In this document: positions 22,693 to 35,518 of the stretch, in pieces | Layout: every line of letters begins with the position of its first letter | Position numbering within the stretch: position 1 is the first letter of the stretch | Made by a program: the position numbers and the translations under genes | Notes under the pieces: generated by a model | Databases searched by the model: none | What the model was told of the DNA's origin: nothing | The model's input: only the letters and a program-made list of their open reading frames with translations | From: Portulaca oleracea | Lineage: Eukaryota; Streptophyta; Magnoliopsida; Caryophyllales; Portulacaceae | Direction of reading: 5' to 3' | Length of the DNA: 64,000 nt | Assembly (NCBI GenBank): GCA_029582165.1 | Contig: CM055892.1 | Location: 1,335,347-1,399,346, forward strand

Positions 22693-22724
22693 TCTTCTTC
22701 TTCTTCTTCTTCTTCTTCTTCTTC
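22693..22724. repeat. TTC/CTT microsatellite
   Basis: About ten uninterrupted trinucleotide units inside the MULE interior; a partly complementary AAG-rich stretch is at about 22977-23000. Confidence 0.9.
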
Positions 22725-24028
22725 GGATTTGTTTGGGTTTTCTGTGATTTGAATTGGGATTAGGGTTTGTAGAATTCAATTGAACTGAATCGTGTTCTCG
22801 GATGAATACGAATCGGGTCATAAAATTGATCAGGGCGAATCCCCCACATCCTCCTCTTCTCAACCAATTCTACTCACCAGTAAATTGTTGTTTGGCTGGT
22901 TCAAATTGCAGGATTCTGGGCAACATAAATTCTGATGTTCGTTCGTATACATCCAAACAAAACCCAGAAACAGAACGAAGAAGAAGAAGAAGCAAGAAAA
23001 AACTCAGAAAAACGAAGAATTGTGGTGAGTAATAACTGATTCTTCTTCTTCTTCTTTTGCTGCTTCGATTGGAACGGAAACCCTAGAAATGGCGGAATCA
23101 AGCAATAACTGATTCCGACTTCAATTTGATCTCAAACTTGAGTTTCTGCATTGCTGAATTTTAGTGAGTCTTTGTTTTTCTTGCTTGAATTTGTTGCTCA
23201 CCTGCCTTCTTTTTCAACTCAACTTTATCATCATCATCATTATCACCATCTTCTTTTAATCCACTTGCCCCCCCTTTTTCCTAGCACAACAATTGGATAG
23301 ACATTGCGATTTTTGATTTTCAATTTCTGGGTAATATCATCGGGCAATCCAAAATTGTGGGCTTCATCAAATTCTTGCGTAGAAGGTTTGGTGGGGGGAA
23401 TTTTTTGGGTTAGGAATTTTTTCGAATTCAGGAAGATGAAGAAGATGATGATCATGATGGTGATGGGGAAGATGGGGATGATTCATCTGAAGATCTCTGT
23501 GTGAAGATCATACTGATGGGGGAATTAGAGAACGGAAGAAATGAAAAGGATTAGGAATGAATGAATCAATTACGAAGAACAGGAATGCAGAATGTGTATA
23601 GAGAATTTGAAAGGGATGGGTGGGGAAGAAGAGAACAATGAAGAAGAAATGAAGATGGTGATTTTGATCTTCTACTCTGCAATTCGAGTTTTTTTTTTTC
23701 CAGATCTGTTTGTTGTTCTTTTTTTTCTTTTTTCTTTTTTAAATTCCAGCAGAAAGAATGGGGGGTAAAAAACTAAAAGGGAAAAAAAATAAAATAGGTG
23801 AGCTGGCGTTTTTTTAAGTCAACGGATGACATGGCAAGGTCAAAATACAAGCCTCCACCGCCAGCTAGGATCGCCACCGAGTTAAGTTAATCTTAACTCG
23901 GTGACGTGTTATTGGGGGCAACAGGGGGTCAAAGTTCGTATTATTCATCACTGAATCGAAAATTCGTATTATTAAGTCTTATATGGGCAAAAGTTCGTAT
24001 TATTAGAATCCAATTTCCCTTAATTTAA

Positions 24029-25447
24029 ACGTTAACTTCATCTGAAAATGATGTATTTAATCTTTAATACAAAGGTAAGGTGGGATATCTATTACTTAGT
24101 TTAAAGTTGAGGTAAGGTGGCAAACCTAATTTTCAAAATTTGGGGAGTAAAATCCTAATTTGTCAAATTTTCAAGAGATAAAAATCTAATTATTTCATTT
24201 AGGATCTTTTCATATTAAAAAGGAAAAATTAGAGTAAACAAAATACACATTTGATATATATGTAAAAAGATGATGGAAGTTAAGCACAAAATTTTCTTTC
24301 ATACTGTAACATGATAAGCACTGTCCTCCCAATCATCATTAATATATGTAAACATCATATCAAGTAAGCAAATCGTGAACACATTCATGCTTTGTGACCT
24401 CTACGCCCCCGGTAAGGTGCTCCACCTTTGTTTCCTATAGTTGTTTTACTGTGTCTAATATCAATCGTTGCCACATAATTTTGAAATTGCAAACATTGAT
24501 TAATATTTTTAAAAAAATGGCATTTATTAGTGTTAGAACATGTATATTTTTACACTACATGAGTAAATCATACAATAAAATATAGCTATAAAGTACCTTA
24601 AAATATGGGTGATAAAGTGAAGTAAAGAAAATAATACAATAAAGCTCGTAAAAGGCTTCTAATGTCATGGGATGGTGGCACGTACTATGCACTCAATATT
24701 TTTATATAATACCAGTGGATGGTTTAAATATAATGTTAATTTGTATTTGTGAGCACTTAGCAATGTCCTGATAAGATGCACCTTTACCTAGTATGTACAA
24801 ACATATTTCTACTTGTTCAAGCACATCGTTGTAACGTCCATTTGATAGCAATTGTCGTCACAACATTGTAATAATCAATTTGTTAAACATATCTTTAAAA
24901 AGATGAAGTTTGTTCGTGACATGCATTTGGGTGACCATTTTTACAGCTTGTGTTCACCTTCCATCAACCTTGATGCTTTGGGGTTTAAAGAGTAATAATT
25001 TTTTTAACTCATGCATGCGGAGCTAACATCTATGTTGTCACTTGTCAGACCCGAATTAGTGATCAAACTGGTTCAACTAATTGGCCAATGGGTCAACTAG
25101 ATTAGACCAATTAACCTAGGTTACTTGTTGAACTGGTCAAAATCCCCATAACACAGTAACAATTGTATAGTTCCTAAACATGTTGAACTAAAAAATATTG
25201 AACAAAAGGAAAAAGGTTTTTTTGGAAGACGAACAAAATGAATTTTACTAACCTGTTACTCTAGGTTTTTAAATTCAGTTCAATAAATATTTTTTTTTGG
25301 TTGAAATTTGTATATATAAAATAACAATGAATGAAAAAATATAAATAAAAAAGAAAACTGCCTTCTTTAAAAATAGTTTTTAAAAAATGGTTAAAAGAAT
25401 AGTAGGTTTAAAATTAAAAAGCAGGAATGTCAATTTACGGATTTTTT
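24029..25447. other. Intergenic AT-rich sequence, no gene seen
   Basis: No recognisable coding region, RNA gene or element end was found here. Confidence 0.5.
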
Positions 25448-25963
25448 GCTTTTTGGACCCCAAACTTTGAGGTATTTATTTTCTAGATCCCCATATTTTA
25501 AAGTTTATATTTTGGACCCTATACTTTGTGGACCCAAAAAATGTGGTCCAAACTTATGTTTGACTCCGGCGATGAACTAATTGTTGCCTAAACTTCCCGA
25601 TATGGTCTTTTATCATTTTTCCTTCTTTAGACTGTTGTTTTGAAATTGACCAGACTTTGACAGTTAAGGATGTGTAAAATTCATGGGTAAAAAATTCATG
25701 GTAAAAGTTAAATTTTGGTAACTTTTGGTAAATTTTGTTAACTTTTTTGGCAAATTTATGCTCATATGGGGATTGAAAATCGTGCAAGAAGAGTTAAAAG
25801 AAGTTGCGGCTGGAAAATTTTCGAAAGAAACAAAATTTGTTAATGGCTTTGAAATATGGGAGTCCATATTGTTGCCGGAGACAAAGTATAGGGTCCAAAA
25901 TATAAATATTAAAATATGGGGGTACAGAAAATAAATACCTCCAAAGTTTGGGGTCGAAAAAGC
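25448..25963. mobile_element. Foldback element, arms about 100 bp
   Basis: Left arm GCTTTTTGGACCCCAAACTT ... TTTGGACCCTATACTTTG is mirrored in the right arm CAAAGTATAGGGTCCAAA ... AAGTTTGGGGTCGAAAAAGC. The interior of about 310 bp is AT-rich with repeated GGTAAATTTTG-like words. No gene. Confidence 0.75.
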
Positions 25964-27152
25964 TTAAGTTTGTCTTGTTTTGTTTTACCCAACTGGAGAG
26001 CTTAATCCTGAGTGCCATTGTTCTGGTTTTCCCTCTTGTTTGTCTACTAATAAGGAAGAAAAAAAATGTCAAACAGCCTTGTCCATCCTCTTGTTCATGA
26101 AATAAGTGAAATTTAGCAGTAGTTGTGCTTGTATAATCGGGAATGACTTGTTTATAGGGGATGCATTCCTGTTATTTCCGCTGCGATCATTTGATAACTG
26201 TGGCAGTCACTCAAGTAATTAATTCCCTTAAGGGGAAAGGGTTGTTGCTTATTGTGTCTGGTTGTGAGGATTCAGGAGAAGGAAGGGATGTGTGTCTACT
26301 CTTTGACTAACATCATCATCTTATGTGGCCATGGTCTGATAAATTTCCCTGCTTCGTAGAAATTGTGCAGTGTCCGAACACATGCTCTCACAAATTATTT
26401 ATATTAGGCAAACAATCTCCATTTGAATTGCTATTTAAACTGTACTTAGGTCAAAACAATCTGTTGACTAACCCCAAACATAAATGTTTGAACAATATAG
26501 GGTTGTCGATTCATCTCAACCATTTCTTAATTACCTGGTATAATACAAATTATTTATATTACGCAAACAATCTTATATTACTACACTAAAAAACAAAGCT
26601 TGTATCTATAGGGAAAAAAAACAAGTAACATCATTTCATTTAATCATTTACTCTATCTATCTAATAAAAGTGGTGAAACCTTTTTTTGTGTTTTGCAAAT
26701 GTTCATTGAGCTGCTTGGTTGTGATGCTTGATTGGTACCCAGCGTCACCTGTCCATCTACTACACTACCAACGTGGTCTTATACCTCTTCCATTCTCATG
26801 TAGTACTACCTTTTCATAAATTAATTTCATTCACACATCTCCATTACTCTTTTTGATTTTCTCTAATTATTATCTTTTAATTATAATCAAATATTAATTC
26901 TCTCACCTGTATTGTCTTCTAATTGATTGTTATTTTTATTAATTGTTGCAAAAGTTTCTATATCTTCAAATTAGTGTTGTATCAAGTACTAATTATATTT
27001 CTCAATAAAAAAAGTACTAATTTAAAATTTAATGTATAAATATTCAAATTTATAAATCAACATTATAGAGTAACTATTAGATGTGGTAGTGGATAAACTG
27101 AATCATTAGCAATTAAATACGACTCCTTTCGTTCCAAAAGATTTTCTATCTT

Positions 27153-27375
27153 TGTAATTTTGTAAATTATATATTTAATTATTGTAAATTTATTGTGAGA
27201 AGGACTATCTAATCTTTGTATCTTACATTTCGTAGAAATATTTGTGATGAAAAATATTTTAAAAATGTTCTCTGTGTGTAATTTTGTAAATTATATGTTT
27301 AATTATTGTAAATTCTTTGCAAGAAGGATTATTTAATCTTTATATCTTATATTTCATAGAAAAAAATATTTGTAA

Positions 27376-27385
<10 letters not shown>
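27153..27385. repeat. Tandem duplication of about 120 bp inside Helitron A
   Basis: Two diverged copies (about 27153-27262 and 27277-27385) share TGTAATTTTGTAAATTATAT, TTTAATTATTGTAAAT and TCTTTRTATCTTA in order. Confidence 0.75.

Positions 27386-27410
<25 letters not shown>
27379..27410. repeat. AT microsatellite
   Basis: Sixteen uninterrupted AT units. Confidence 0.95.
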
Positions 27411-27414
<4 letters not shown>

Positions 27415-27953
27415 TTTACATTGATAAAACACTAAAAGTCATTTACAGTCAAAGTATCGTATTGAAAACCGAATAGAAGTAAATAGAACATAATTTTGGA
27501 ATGAGGGAAGCAACATAAAAGCAAAATGATAAGCATCTTAATTAAAGATGGCTAATAACCAATTTAAATTTCACTTAAATCCCTCAAAAAGTTAAATATA
27601 AGCATATTTGAATCGTTATAAATGTATGTTCCATTATTGTTATTACGACTTACACATTATATAAAAATAATTCTTTATTTATATAGTTCATAAATATAAA
27701 ATTATACATAAAATGTGTATTCTCTGCTATGGTTGGTAAAACTAAACTTTCACTTATATTTGTTGACCTAGCTAATAAGTGTTATACTTTTATAGTCAAC
27801 AAATATATATAATTACTAGAGAAGCATTATTAAATATTAAAAAAATGTGAATTATAAACAACTCAGAATGATTATTAACCATCATAATTCAAAATACATA
27901 TCATTATCTAACATAAAATTAGACAGATTAAATATTTGAATGTAATTTTACAA

Positions 27954-27981
27954 CCCGTGCGTAGCACGGGCTTCGTACTAG
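27954..27981 (+). terminator. Helitron A 3' hairpin and CTAG end
   Basis: Stem CCCGTGC, loop GTA, stem GCACGGG (27954-27970), then 11 bases to the end at CTAG (27978-27981). This is the classic Helitron rolling-circle termination signal. Confidence 0.88.
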
Positions 27982-28326
27982 TCATTATCATTATCATTTC
28001 ATTTCATTTCATTTTTTATTACCTATATATAAAAGAGAGTTTTTGTTGTGTGTTTTGCAGGGTGTGTGCCTGGTTGCTTGGGCTTTCGTCAGATTGGGTT
28101 GTAGATAGTTGCTTTTAAATTATTGGGCCGATTGGTTAGACTATTAGGCAAGCGACATCTGCATAATTTGACACAGGTGTAATGTCTCAGTCATTTCCTC
28201 TTGTCTCCACTGCTTCATTGAGTTCATTCATTGTGTATCCAGTGTAGTGTCATAAACCATCCATGATCATGAATTCCTCTCCTCAAAATCTCTGATCTTG
28301 TCTCTTTCTCTCTCTATCTCTCTAGA

Positions 28327-28548
28327 ATGGAGACCATTCTCTCTGCTTCCACCTTCTATCCTCTCCTCAATTCTTCATCCTCATCATCTTCATTAAGGCC
28401 TCTCCTCACCAAAACCCATCACTTGTTCTTTCAAAACCCTCTCATCTTCACCTCAAAAATAACCATCTTTTGCAATACCCACAATTACACGCTGGTTTTC
28501 CCCCATTCATCGTGGGTTAGCTGCTCTGCCTCTGTTTCTGGCTCTTAA
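28327..28548 (+). pseudogene. Transit-peptide-like first exon fragment
   Basis: A 73-codon frame begins METILSASTFYPLLN, followed by a serine run, and is rich in Ser/Thr with few acidic residues, as in chloroplast targeting peptides. It is preceded by a CT-rich leader (TCTCTCTCTATCTC) typical of plant 5' UTRs, and stops after 73 codons. The mature protein is not recognised. Its position near the start of Helitron B suggests a captured first exon. It could also be a chance frame. Confidence 0.4.
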
Positions 28549-29354
28549 TTTTTTTACCCATTTTGCATGAGACATTACACCCGTCTCCACCGCTTCATTG
28601 AGTTCATCCATAGGTCGTCGTTTCCAATTAAATTTTTTCTACACAACTCTTCACGTTCTGATAGCCGCTACAAACAACAACTACATACACCAACCCTACC
28701 CACATACTGAATTCCAACTCATACCCCAAAATTTGAGATAACTCTATCTTCGAATCAAATTTATGCTCTTATGTAAAGTATGGATTACTCATTCTGTGAA
28801 GTTAATCCAATGCATGCTTTAATTTTTAATTTTTAATTTTGTACTGAATAAGTAATGAAATTGCTAATTTGGTGATTTATCTTGGTTTTTCTCATCAATT
28901 TGTTCATTTCACAGGTTGCCAGGAATCTGCCGTACATGGGGCCATGAATTTTTACTGGAGCAAGTTTCAGAAATGCAGACCTCTGGTTTTAAATGTTCAC
29001 CCACAGTCTCTCTGCATAATTGTATGTTGCTTTTACAATACCAAGCTGTCAGTTTATGTAAGATGAAGGTAGACATATGCTACCAGGTAATTTGAATAAT
29101 GCTTTAATTGCACTGCTGCTATTCATTTGCCTTTTGTTTCTTTTAGGTTCTTCTGAGTTAACTCAAACTTTTGGCACTTGAAGCTAAGTTGCTATAACAT
29201 AGAAGATTCATAGTATTTATGCTTGATAGTTTATTTTTTGTGTTAATTATATTTGGTTTCTTGTTGATTTGGTTGTAAGTGTTAATTATAATGCTTTTAA
29301 TAATATTGTTTTGCACTAATTAAATACTAAGTGTACACTGTAATGTTGAGTGAT

Positions 29355-29830
29355 CCAGTGAGGCGCATGGATAAGATCCCCGCTTTGCCCCACTGGCCGG
29401 ATGATTTCAAGGCTCTCGAGGTTCCTCCATCCGATGTTGACTCTCGGATTAAACTCATTTGAGGTACTTGAGAACAGGTCAGAAAGTTTGATCTTAGTGT
29501 TAGATGGATCTCATTAATTGTAGCTGTCTAATTTTATTAGTTGTATAGAATGTTGTTTGTACTCTTGAATTCTAAAGAGCATGCTTTCTTGTGAGAATGA
29601 TTATGATCTGCTGCATCGAGAAGGGTTGAAAATGATACAAACAATGCCTAACATGTAATTTATACACAATATTGTATTCCAAGTATAATGACATATTTTG
29701 CTTTGCTTACATTTTGAATTCTTTTGTTTTCATTTATCTTAGAGATCCAAAGGATATGGAGTTTGACATGGATTGTTTTATCAAAGACCTGAAACAGTCG
29801 CAAACTGGCAACGCCTCTAGCAACCGTCTG
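29355..29830 (+). pseudogene. Two exon-like pieces of an unrecognised gene
   Basis: The segment at about 29352-29459 reads RRMDKIPALPHWPDDFKALE ... SDVDSRIKLI before a stop. The segment at about 29743-29832 follows a pyrimidine stretch with TTAG and reads RDPKDMEFDMDCFIKDLKQS ... ASSNRL. Both have protein-like composition, unlike the AT-rich surroundings. A partial duplicate of AAACTGGCAACGCCTCTAGC recurs at about 29907. I do not recognise the parent gene. They may belong with the transit-peptide-like piece at 28327. Confidence 0.35.
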
Positions 29831-29832
29831 TA

Positions 29833-32800
29833 AGTCAGTAGTTTGGTTTGGAGATATTCCAGTTTTTTTTTTTGATTGAGATATTCCTCTTTTTTAGGCT
29901 TGGTAAACTGGCAACGCCTCTAGCGTAGTTGATGCAGTTTCATGGCAACTTTCGGTAGGCTATTGTGTAGCCTACTTTATGAAGCCAATAAGTCATTAGC
30001 AAAATGATATGCATAAGTCAGAAACATGTTGCACACATTCCTCTGGTCTTAGTGTTCTTGTGTTGCAATGGGGTTTTCTAACAGTGATATTTTTGTCATA
30101 CAGCTTAGCTTATGGCTATGCTTCTGAAACATAGTCGTATACTTCACAAATATCTCCATCTGTATTGACACAAACGCTTTCAAGAAATGTCCTTTTGCTA
30201 AGGAGTCCTTCTTCCTACAGATATCAGTCATTTTTTTTCTCCTATAAGCAAGCAAATGTCCCTAACTGTATTGTTATTTTGCAAGGCAAGCTTGTATTAG
30301 GTATGAATATGTAGAAGCTTTGCAGTTTATGTTATGGTATAAACGTTTTGTAATCTAATTGTAAATCATCTGAAATGTATTGACTTTCATTAAATAATTT
30401 CCATACTTCGATATTGTAGGATCCATAATGAGAATATATGATGTCCAAATATTTGATCTTTTGTTGATCTGTATAAAAATTTATATTATCAAAATATTTG
30501 TGAAGGCCGGCATTTCCACTAGTATAGTAAACGTGGTTACAACCTTTGTTGTGTTTTGCACGGTCAGGGCTTTTTTGTGTTTTGCTCCCCATAGAACACT
30601 CTACACAGTGTGGTCTCTGGCTAATTGGAGACCGCCAACATTCCTGCCAGATAAAGAGACACGTAGCACCTCCCTCTCTGTTTAGTCTGCTGGTTCTTCC
30701 CCTCCCCGAAAACCAAATCCACCACAACTTTCGAAAACCAATTCCTCACCTTTATCTACATCTCCATAATCGTCATCTACATCTCCTGAGTTTTTTTTTG
30801 GCTCTCCCTGTCTGCAAAATCAATTCCTCCAAAAACTAGATCTGCAGTTGTTGCGGCTGCGGTTATTCAACTGGGTACCCGGGTTTCCAATCAATACTTC
30901 CTGGTAAATTTAAATGTATATGTATGTCAATATTCTCATAGAATCATTCAATTACATTTCTGTATCGATCATGTTTGTTTATTGTCATGCCCACCAACTG
31001 TCTGGCAAAATGCTTCACTGAATCTCAAGAAATCTGCTTGCTTTCGTTAATCTAAAACCTCTTGAAAAGAAAGGTTAAAATATTGATGGGTGTGTGGAGA
31101 AAACCCAGAAGAAGGGATCAAATATCTGCTCTTGCTTTTGTAATGCTCCTGGCTGCTGGTGTTGTTTTGGGGAAAGAGAAGTATGCAAAAAAATAGCAAT
31201 TTAAGATATAAAAGTCACTTCCCTAACCCCAAAGGAAAAAAAAAAATACACAACATCACTTATGATTATATTATGCAGATGAATGAGATTTATACACACA
31301 TCATATAAAACGCACTATGAAGTTGGTTGAAAAAAATTAAACTAGAGACTACGATTCCAGTACATTATGATCAAGTTGCAAGCATCTGACTTATGAGGGC
31401 TTGATGGGCTTATCACTTGTTGAATCCTCATGACAGTATGGCCTTACTTACTAGACTTTAGCTTGCATATGACAGGCTCTGGTAGCAATGAATGACTTTT
31501 GTTATTCAAACTGCTATTCTCAAGTTTGAGGATTTTGTCATATGGGACTACCCTTTGGTTGGTTTTATTAGGTTGTTTGTGTCCTTGTTTGTAGAAGATA
31601 GGGTATTAGTTGAATACTTGGTTGGATTGTTTTAGCACTATTAATGTGATAAATTTGGGCGGATCAAATTTGGTTAATATTAAGGTTTGGACGAAAATTG
31701 TTGTCAATTAAGACTTAGTTTTTATTTGGTCAAATCGACTCCGACATTTCGAACGGAGCTAAATTTGGGCCAAAATCGGATTTGGACATTAGAAAAAGAG
31801 AAATATAATGTTCGAATACTTGCTCGATTTGATCAATATAAAAATTTGGACCAAAAATCTATATTAGAAGCCAATTCTTTCGGATCGGACAAAATTTTAT
31901 CAACTCTATCTTTGCTTATGTTGCTTCCTGATGACTATGCCAAGGAGTGAGAGAGGGAGTGCCTGACTCATTGATGGATACTTTTTTCCATCTTGAATCT
32001 TGGATTGATATCCCCTTTCTCCCTCATTATGAGTAAGTCATTCAAGTTAACTGATGCAATTAGATGATTACAGATCTAAAACCCAACCCATTTAATTTAT
32101 GGCTAAGTTCGGCTTGTAATTGTGCAGGTCATCTTTAGATAGCTCTAAACTCAACAATGGCTCCAAATTTGCAATTGTTTTAAAAAGAAAACCTTTGAAG
32201 AGCAAGTCCAAGAAACATAAAATCTAGGAGTAGTTTTTTTTGTTTATCTTGATCATTTTAGTATTGTTTTTGCCCCTATAACACTTGAAGAAATTTCCGA
32301 ACATTTTATCTTTTATGAAAGTTCATAGGGAGGACGCAACTTAAACTATGGATATCATGCAAGTAAGATTAAAATAGATCCTGATTTGTTTGATTAGATC
32401 ATTAGATGGGACTAAAAATTATGTCGGACAAGCTATGGGTTATGCTATTAACTGTAGGCACATATTATTGATATGAAATTTACTCCTATTCTTTATTTCT
32501 TCCAATCAGTAGAGAAATAAGTAAAACTATTACTTTATGAGGTCAATCTATGAAGAGGTGTTACATTCCCCTGAGCCTGAACTGTATATAAGTCATTCCT
32601 GTCTAAACCATATACGGAAATCATTGATGGACTAATACCCCACAGCAGCAGCACGCAACATAGATTAAGGAAACATTTCGCTTACTGTGTTATTTAATAC
32701 TGCAATGAAAAATCCATATGGTAGATAACCAAGGAGGGATCATTGGTTTAGCTAAACAGTCACTTACAATTTATAGTTTGTTGGTGTTTTTGGTTTGTTA

Positions 32801-33113
32801 GTGTTTTTCTCAGTTTGTACAAGAAGCTGTTTCCAATCTACCATTGTCAAATAATTGAAGGGGTAGTTGTTCTAATTTGTGGGTAATTTTCTTCTTTTTC
32901 AAGATTTTAGTTTTAAAATCTTCTTTCATTGTTCAATATTTCATTAATTCCAGCTTTGGTTGCGTCAGTATGTGTTGAGCTTCATTTGATTTTCCAATCA
33001 CCCTTGTTAAGTTGTTACATATTTGGCCCACCCAAAGCTATCTCTGTTGTATTAACTTCCCATTCAACACAATTACAGTTTACACCTTCACATTTTTTTA
33101 GTATACAAGGGCA
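29833..33113 (+). other. Helitron B interior without recognised gene
   Basis: AT-rich sequence. The stretch at about 30600-30840 is CT-rich and leader-like (TCCCCTCCCCGAAAACC). No frame with a recognisable domain was found on either strand. Confidence 0.4.
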
Positions 33114-33960
33114 ATGACTCTCCAAGTTACATCTTTAGCTCCATCTTGCTTGTCCATCCTCAAGGAGGTATATGCATACATTCTGCTTTGCTCTTTGTTG
33201 CTTCTTTTGTTTGTTCTTCCCTTTCAAATTCAAGCATTGTCCGCATAGAAGACATTAGGCAGACATGTTGAAGGATTAGTGTTTTGATAAAATAATGAAC
33301 TAAAATCATAAATGGCATCCTTTGCAAGGTAGAGATTATATTAACTATAAACATATAACATATAATGTGGATGTATATTAATCAGCATATATTGCAGGGA
33401 AAGTTAAGTGCATGCCTGGAGGATTCAAGCTTGTTTGGATTGTCATTCTCAGAGCACATCAAAGCAGACTTCAGCTCCTCCTCTTTAAGATGCAAGGTAT
33501 CAGCATAATTAGTTAACCCAGTAACTAAAATTTTATCTTCACACTATACAGAACTAACCCAACCTTAAAGAATTCCTTGTTAAATGGCAGAAAAAATGCA
33601 ACCCAAAGAGAAGAATAATAAAGGCACAAACCTCAGCAGTAACAACTCCAAGAGTAACCAGATCAACTTCAGACCAAAAGAAGACCCTCAGAAAGGGCAG
33701 TGTCATCATCACTGACGCCTCCTCGGGCCTCGGCCTAGCCATGGTCAAGACGCTGGTGGAGACCGGAAAATGGCATGTGATCATGGCATGCCACAACTTC
33801 CTCAACGCCAAAAGAGCCACCAAATCCGCTGGCATGGCTAAGGAGAACTACACCATCATGCACCTTGACCTGTCGTCCCTCCACAGTGTGAGGCAGTTTG
33901 TTAACAACTTCAGACAGTGGGGCAGCCGCTCGATTTACTGATCTTTTATTTGTGACTGAT
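33114..33960 (+). pseudogene. POR: Protochlorophyllide oxidoreductase gene fragment
   Basis: 5' part of a plant POR gene, the light-dependent enzyme that reduces protochlorophyllide to chlorophyllide in plastids. Exon 1 (33114-33167) reads MTLQVTSLAPSCLSILKE and ends at a GT. Exon 2 (33398-33496) includes SSLFGLSFSEHIKADFSSSS and LRCK. Exon 3 (from about 33552) includes [33 protein letters not shown] and [19 protein letters not shown]. Intron borders are canonical. Damage: a frameshift at about 33590-33610; the dinucleotide-binding TGASSGLG motif reads TDASSGLG (GAC at 33714-33716); a second frameshift near 33920; homology fades after PLDLL near 33950. The catalytic Tyr/Lys region is absent. 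It lies in Helitron B. Confidence 0.88.
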
Positions 33961-35518
33961 AGGTCTTGCACCTGCTTGAATTATTCTCTTAATCTCCTCT
34001 GTTCTTTTGGGATTATTGTCCATTTTAGTTTCTTAAAATAAAGATATTTTTTAGTAAATTTCATGCCTTGATTAAGTTCGGCGCTTTAAGCAAAACAAGT
34101 ATCTCGCTTATATATAATTACAAATCGTGTGTCAACTCAAAATTTGATAGAAAACATATCATTTTTGCCGTCACTTGCCAAAGAGATATCATATTTTACC
34201 ATGACTTACCAAAGAGATATCATATTTCTCAGTTTGATATTCCTATAGCTACTAATAAGTATGTTGACTTGAATCTCCTTGTTGAGATTGGTGGCAGGCA
34301 CAGAAGATTTGGAATTACTAAACTCCATAAGGAAGACCAAAACTACCTTACTCTGAGGATGCAAATCATTCCCAGGTAAGAAAAATATCATGAATGTGTA
34401 TTTGTTCCTTCGATGCAATAATATTCATAAATTCACTGAATAACTAACTTGAAAGTTATAGTCATTGCATTACTCTCCATATAACCTACACAATTAGTTT
34501 GTGATTTATTTTCGTGTGAGATTTCACAATTATTATTTTAGGATCAAGGAATAAATCCTTAGTCTCAGTTCTTACCTCTTCTTTCTCTTAGGTAACGGCT
34601 AAGATGATTACAATTCCACAACTCACTTGTTTTTTCATACTTTTCAGCATTAATTTTTAAGTTAGATTGCCTTCTTCAGCTTGCATTATAAACACTAAAA
34701 CATGGATTGAACTTCTGTGGATGTACGATGGAAAAAGGAAGCCTTCACCAAAATGGACATTTCAGCTGCATGAATTTTATCTTTAACTTGATTAATTTGC
34801 ACTTCATTGGATTCAATTGGATGAGCTTCTGCTGAATTTTAGTGAATTGATTTAGTGATTTTTTTCTCCCACAGTTGCCTTCACAGTTTAACTACTATTT
34901 TGCTTGATTAGGAGACAACCTATCAAGTACACTGAGGGTTGCAACAATCTCAAAGCTTTTGGACACTTTTGTTGAGCGTATTTGAATTTAGGACATGAGA
35001 TTTCAACAAAAGCAATCAAAGGCCTCCATTACATGGGTTTTATGGAACACTTGTTTCGAGAGCAAGCTGACAACAGTATAAAATAAGAAATGCCTATCAA
35101 CCAGTTTTGGAAGAGTTCATTCCAGTGAGAAAAGAGACTGGTGCTGTCGGAAACACACAAAAGAATGATATTAACAATGAGGCAGATTAAGAAGATTCCA
35201 TCAGAGATAAAAAGAATTGAATGAGCGTTGTTCAACTATGGAGTAGTGATACTCAGAAGCAAACCCAAACCCTTGTTACACAATCTCAAAAGGTAAAAAC
35301 ACAAACTTCATTTCAATTGCATAGTAGTACAATCTACCATACAAAGGCAAAAAAACAGATTATCAAAGCAGATTTGGTTTGATATGGATTTATTGACTGC
35401 TTGGATTTGCATGATTTGCAGGATGGAGATGATAAAAGAAACAAATTTGTGGATAATGACAATAGTACCATCCCAGTAAAAAGAAGACAAGATGTAGAGG
35501 GTTTGTCCCCATGATTCC

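Larger units (their letters stand above)
22443..24019. mobile_element. Mutator-like element with long TIRs, possible Pack-MULE
   Basis: 1577 bp bounded by an exact 9-bp target duplication TTAATTTAA (22434-22442 and 24020-24028), the size expected of Mutator elements. Terminal inverted repeats are about 240 bp (22443-22683 and 23780-24019), starting GGGAAATTGGATTC. No transposase is present. The roughly 1.1-kb interior differs in character from the TIRs: a TTC microsatellite, a GATTAGGGTTTG leader-like segment, an ATG at 22802 opening a 76-codon frame, and splice-like borders (TTGCAG at 22909, GTGAGT at 23023). This could be captured host gene sequence or chance. Confidence 0.85.
26660..27981 (+). 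mobile_element. Helitron A (non-autonomous)
   Basis: The 5' end TCTAATAAAAGTGG follows an A; the 3' end is CTAG followed by T, as Helitrons insert between A and T. A GC-rich hairpin sits 8 bases before the CTAG. Shares GTTTTGCA and GCTTGGTTG near its start with elements B and C. 1.3 kb, AT-rich, no Rep/helicase, so it would need enzymes in trans. The exact 5' base is uncertain because TCTA is repeated just upstream (26652-26662). Confidence 0.75.

Noticed and set aside
26652..26660. Other possible start points of Helitron A within the TCTA repeat
   Set aside because: 26660 was chosen because TCTAATAAAAG after an A matches Helitron C best; 26652 or 26656 cannot be excluded.
27982..28021. Helitron B starting directly at TCATTATC after Helitron A
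   Set aside because: This 40-bp TCATT-rich stretch lacks the family start; the ATATAAAAGAG start at 28022 fits better. Kept as an alternative only.
30332..30727. 131-codon minus-strand frame in Helitron B
   Set aside because: Composition follows AT-rich DNA and no domain was recognised; opposite to the orientation of the recognised captured pieces.
34068..34379. 103-codon plus-strand frame between the POR and callose synthase pieces
   Set aside because: No recognisable domain or splice context; could be captured DNA but unsupported.
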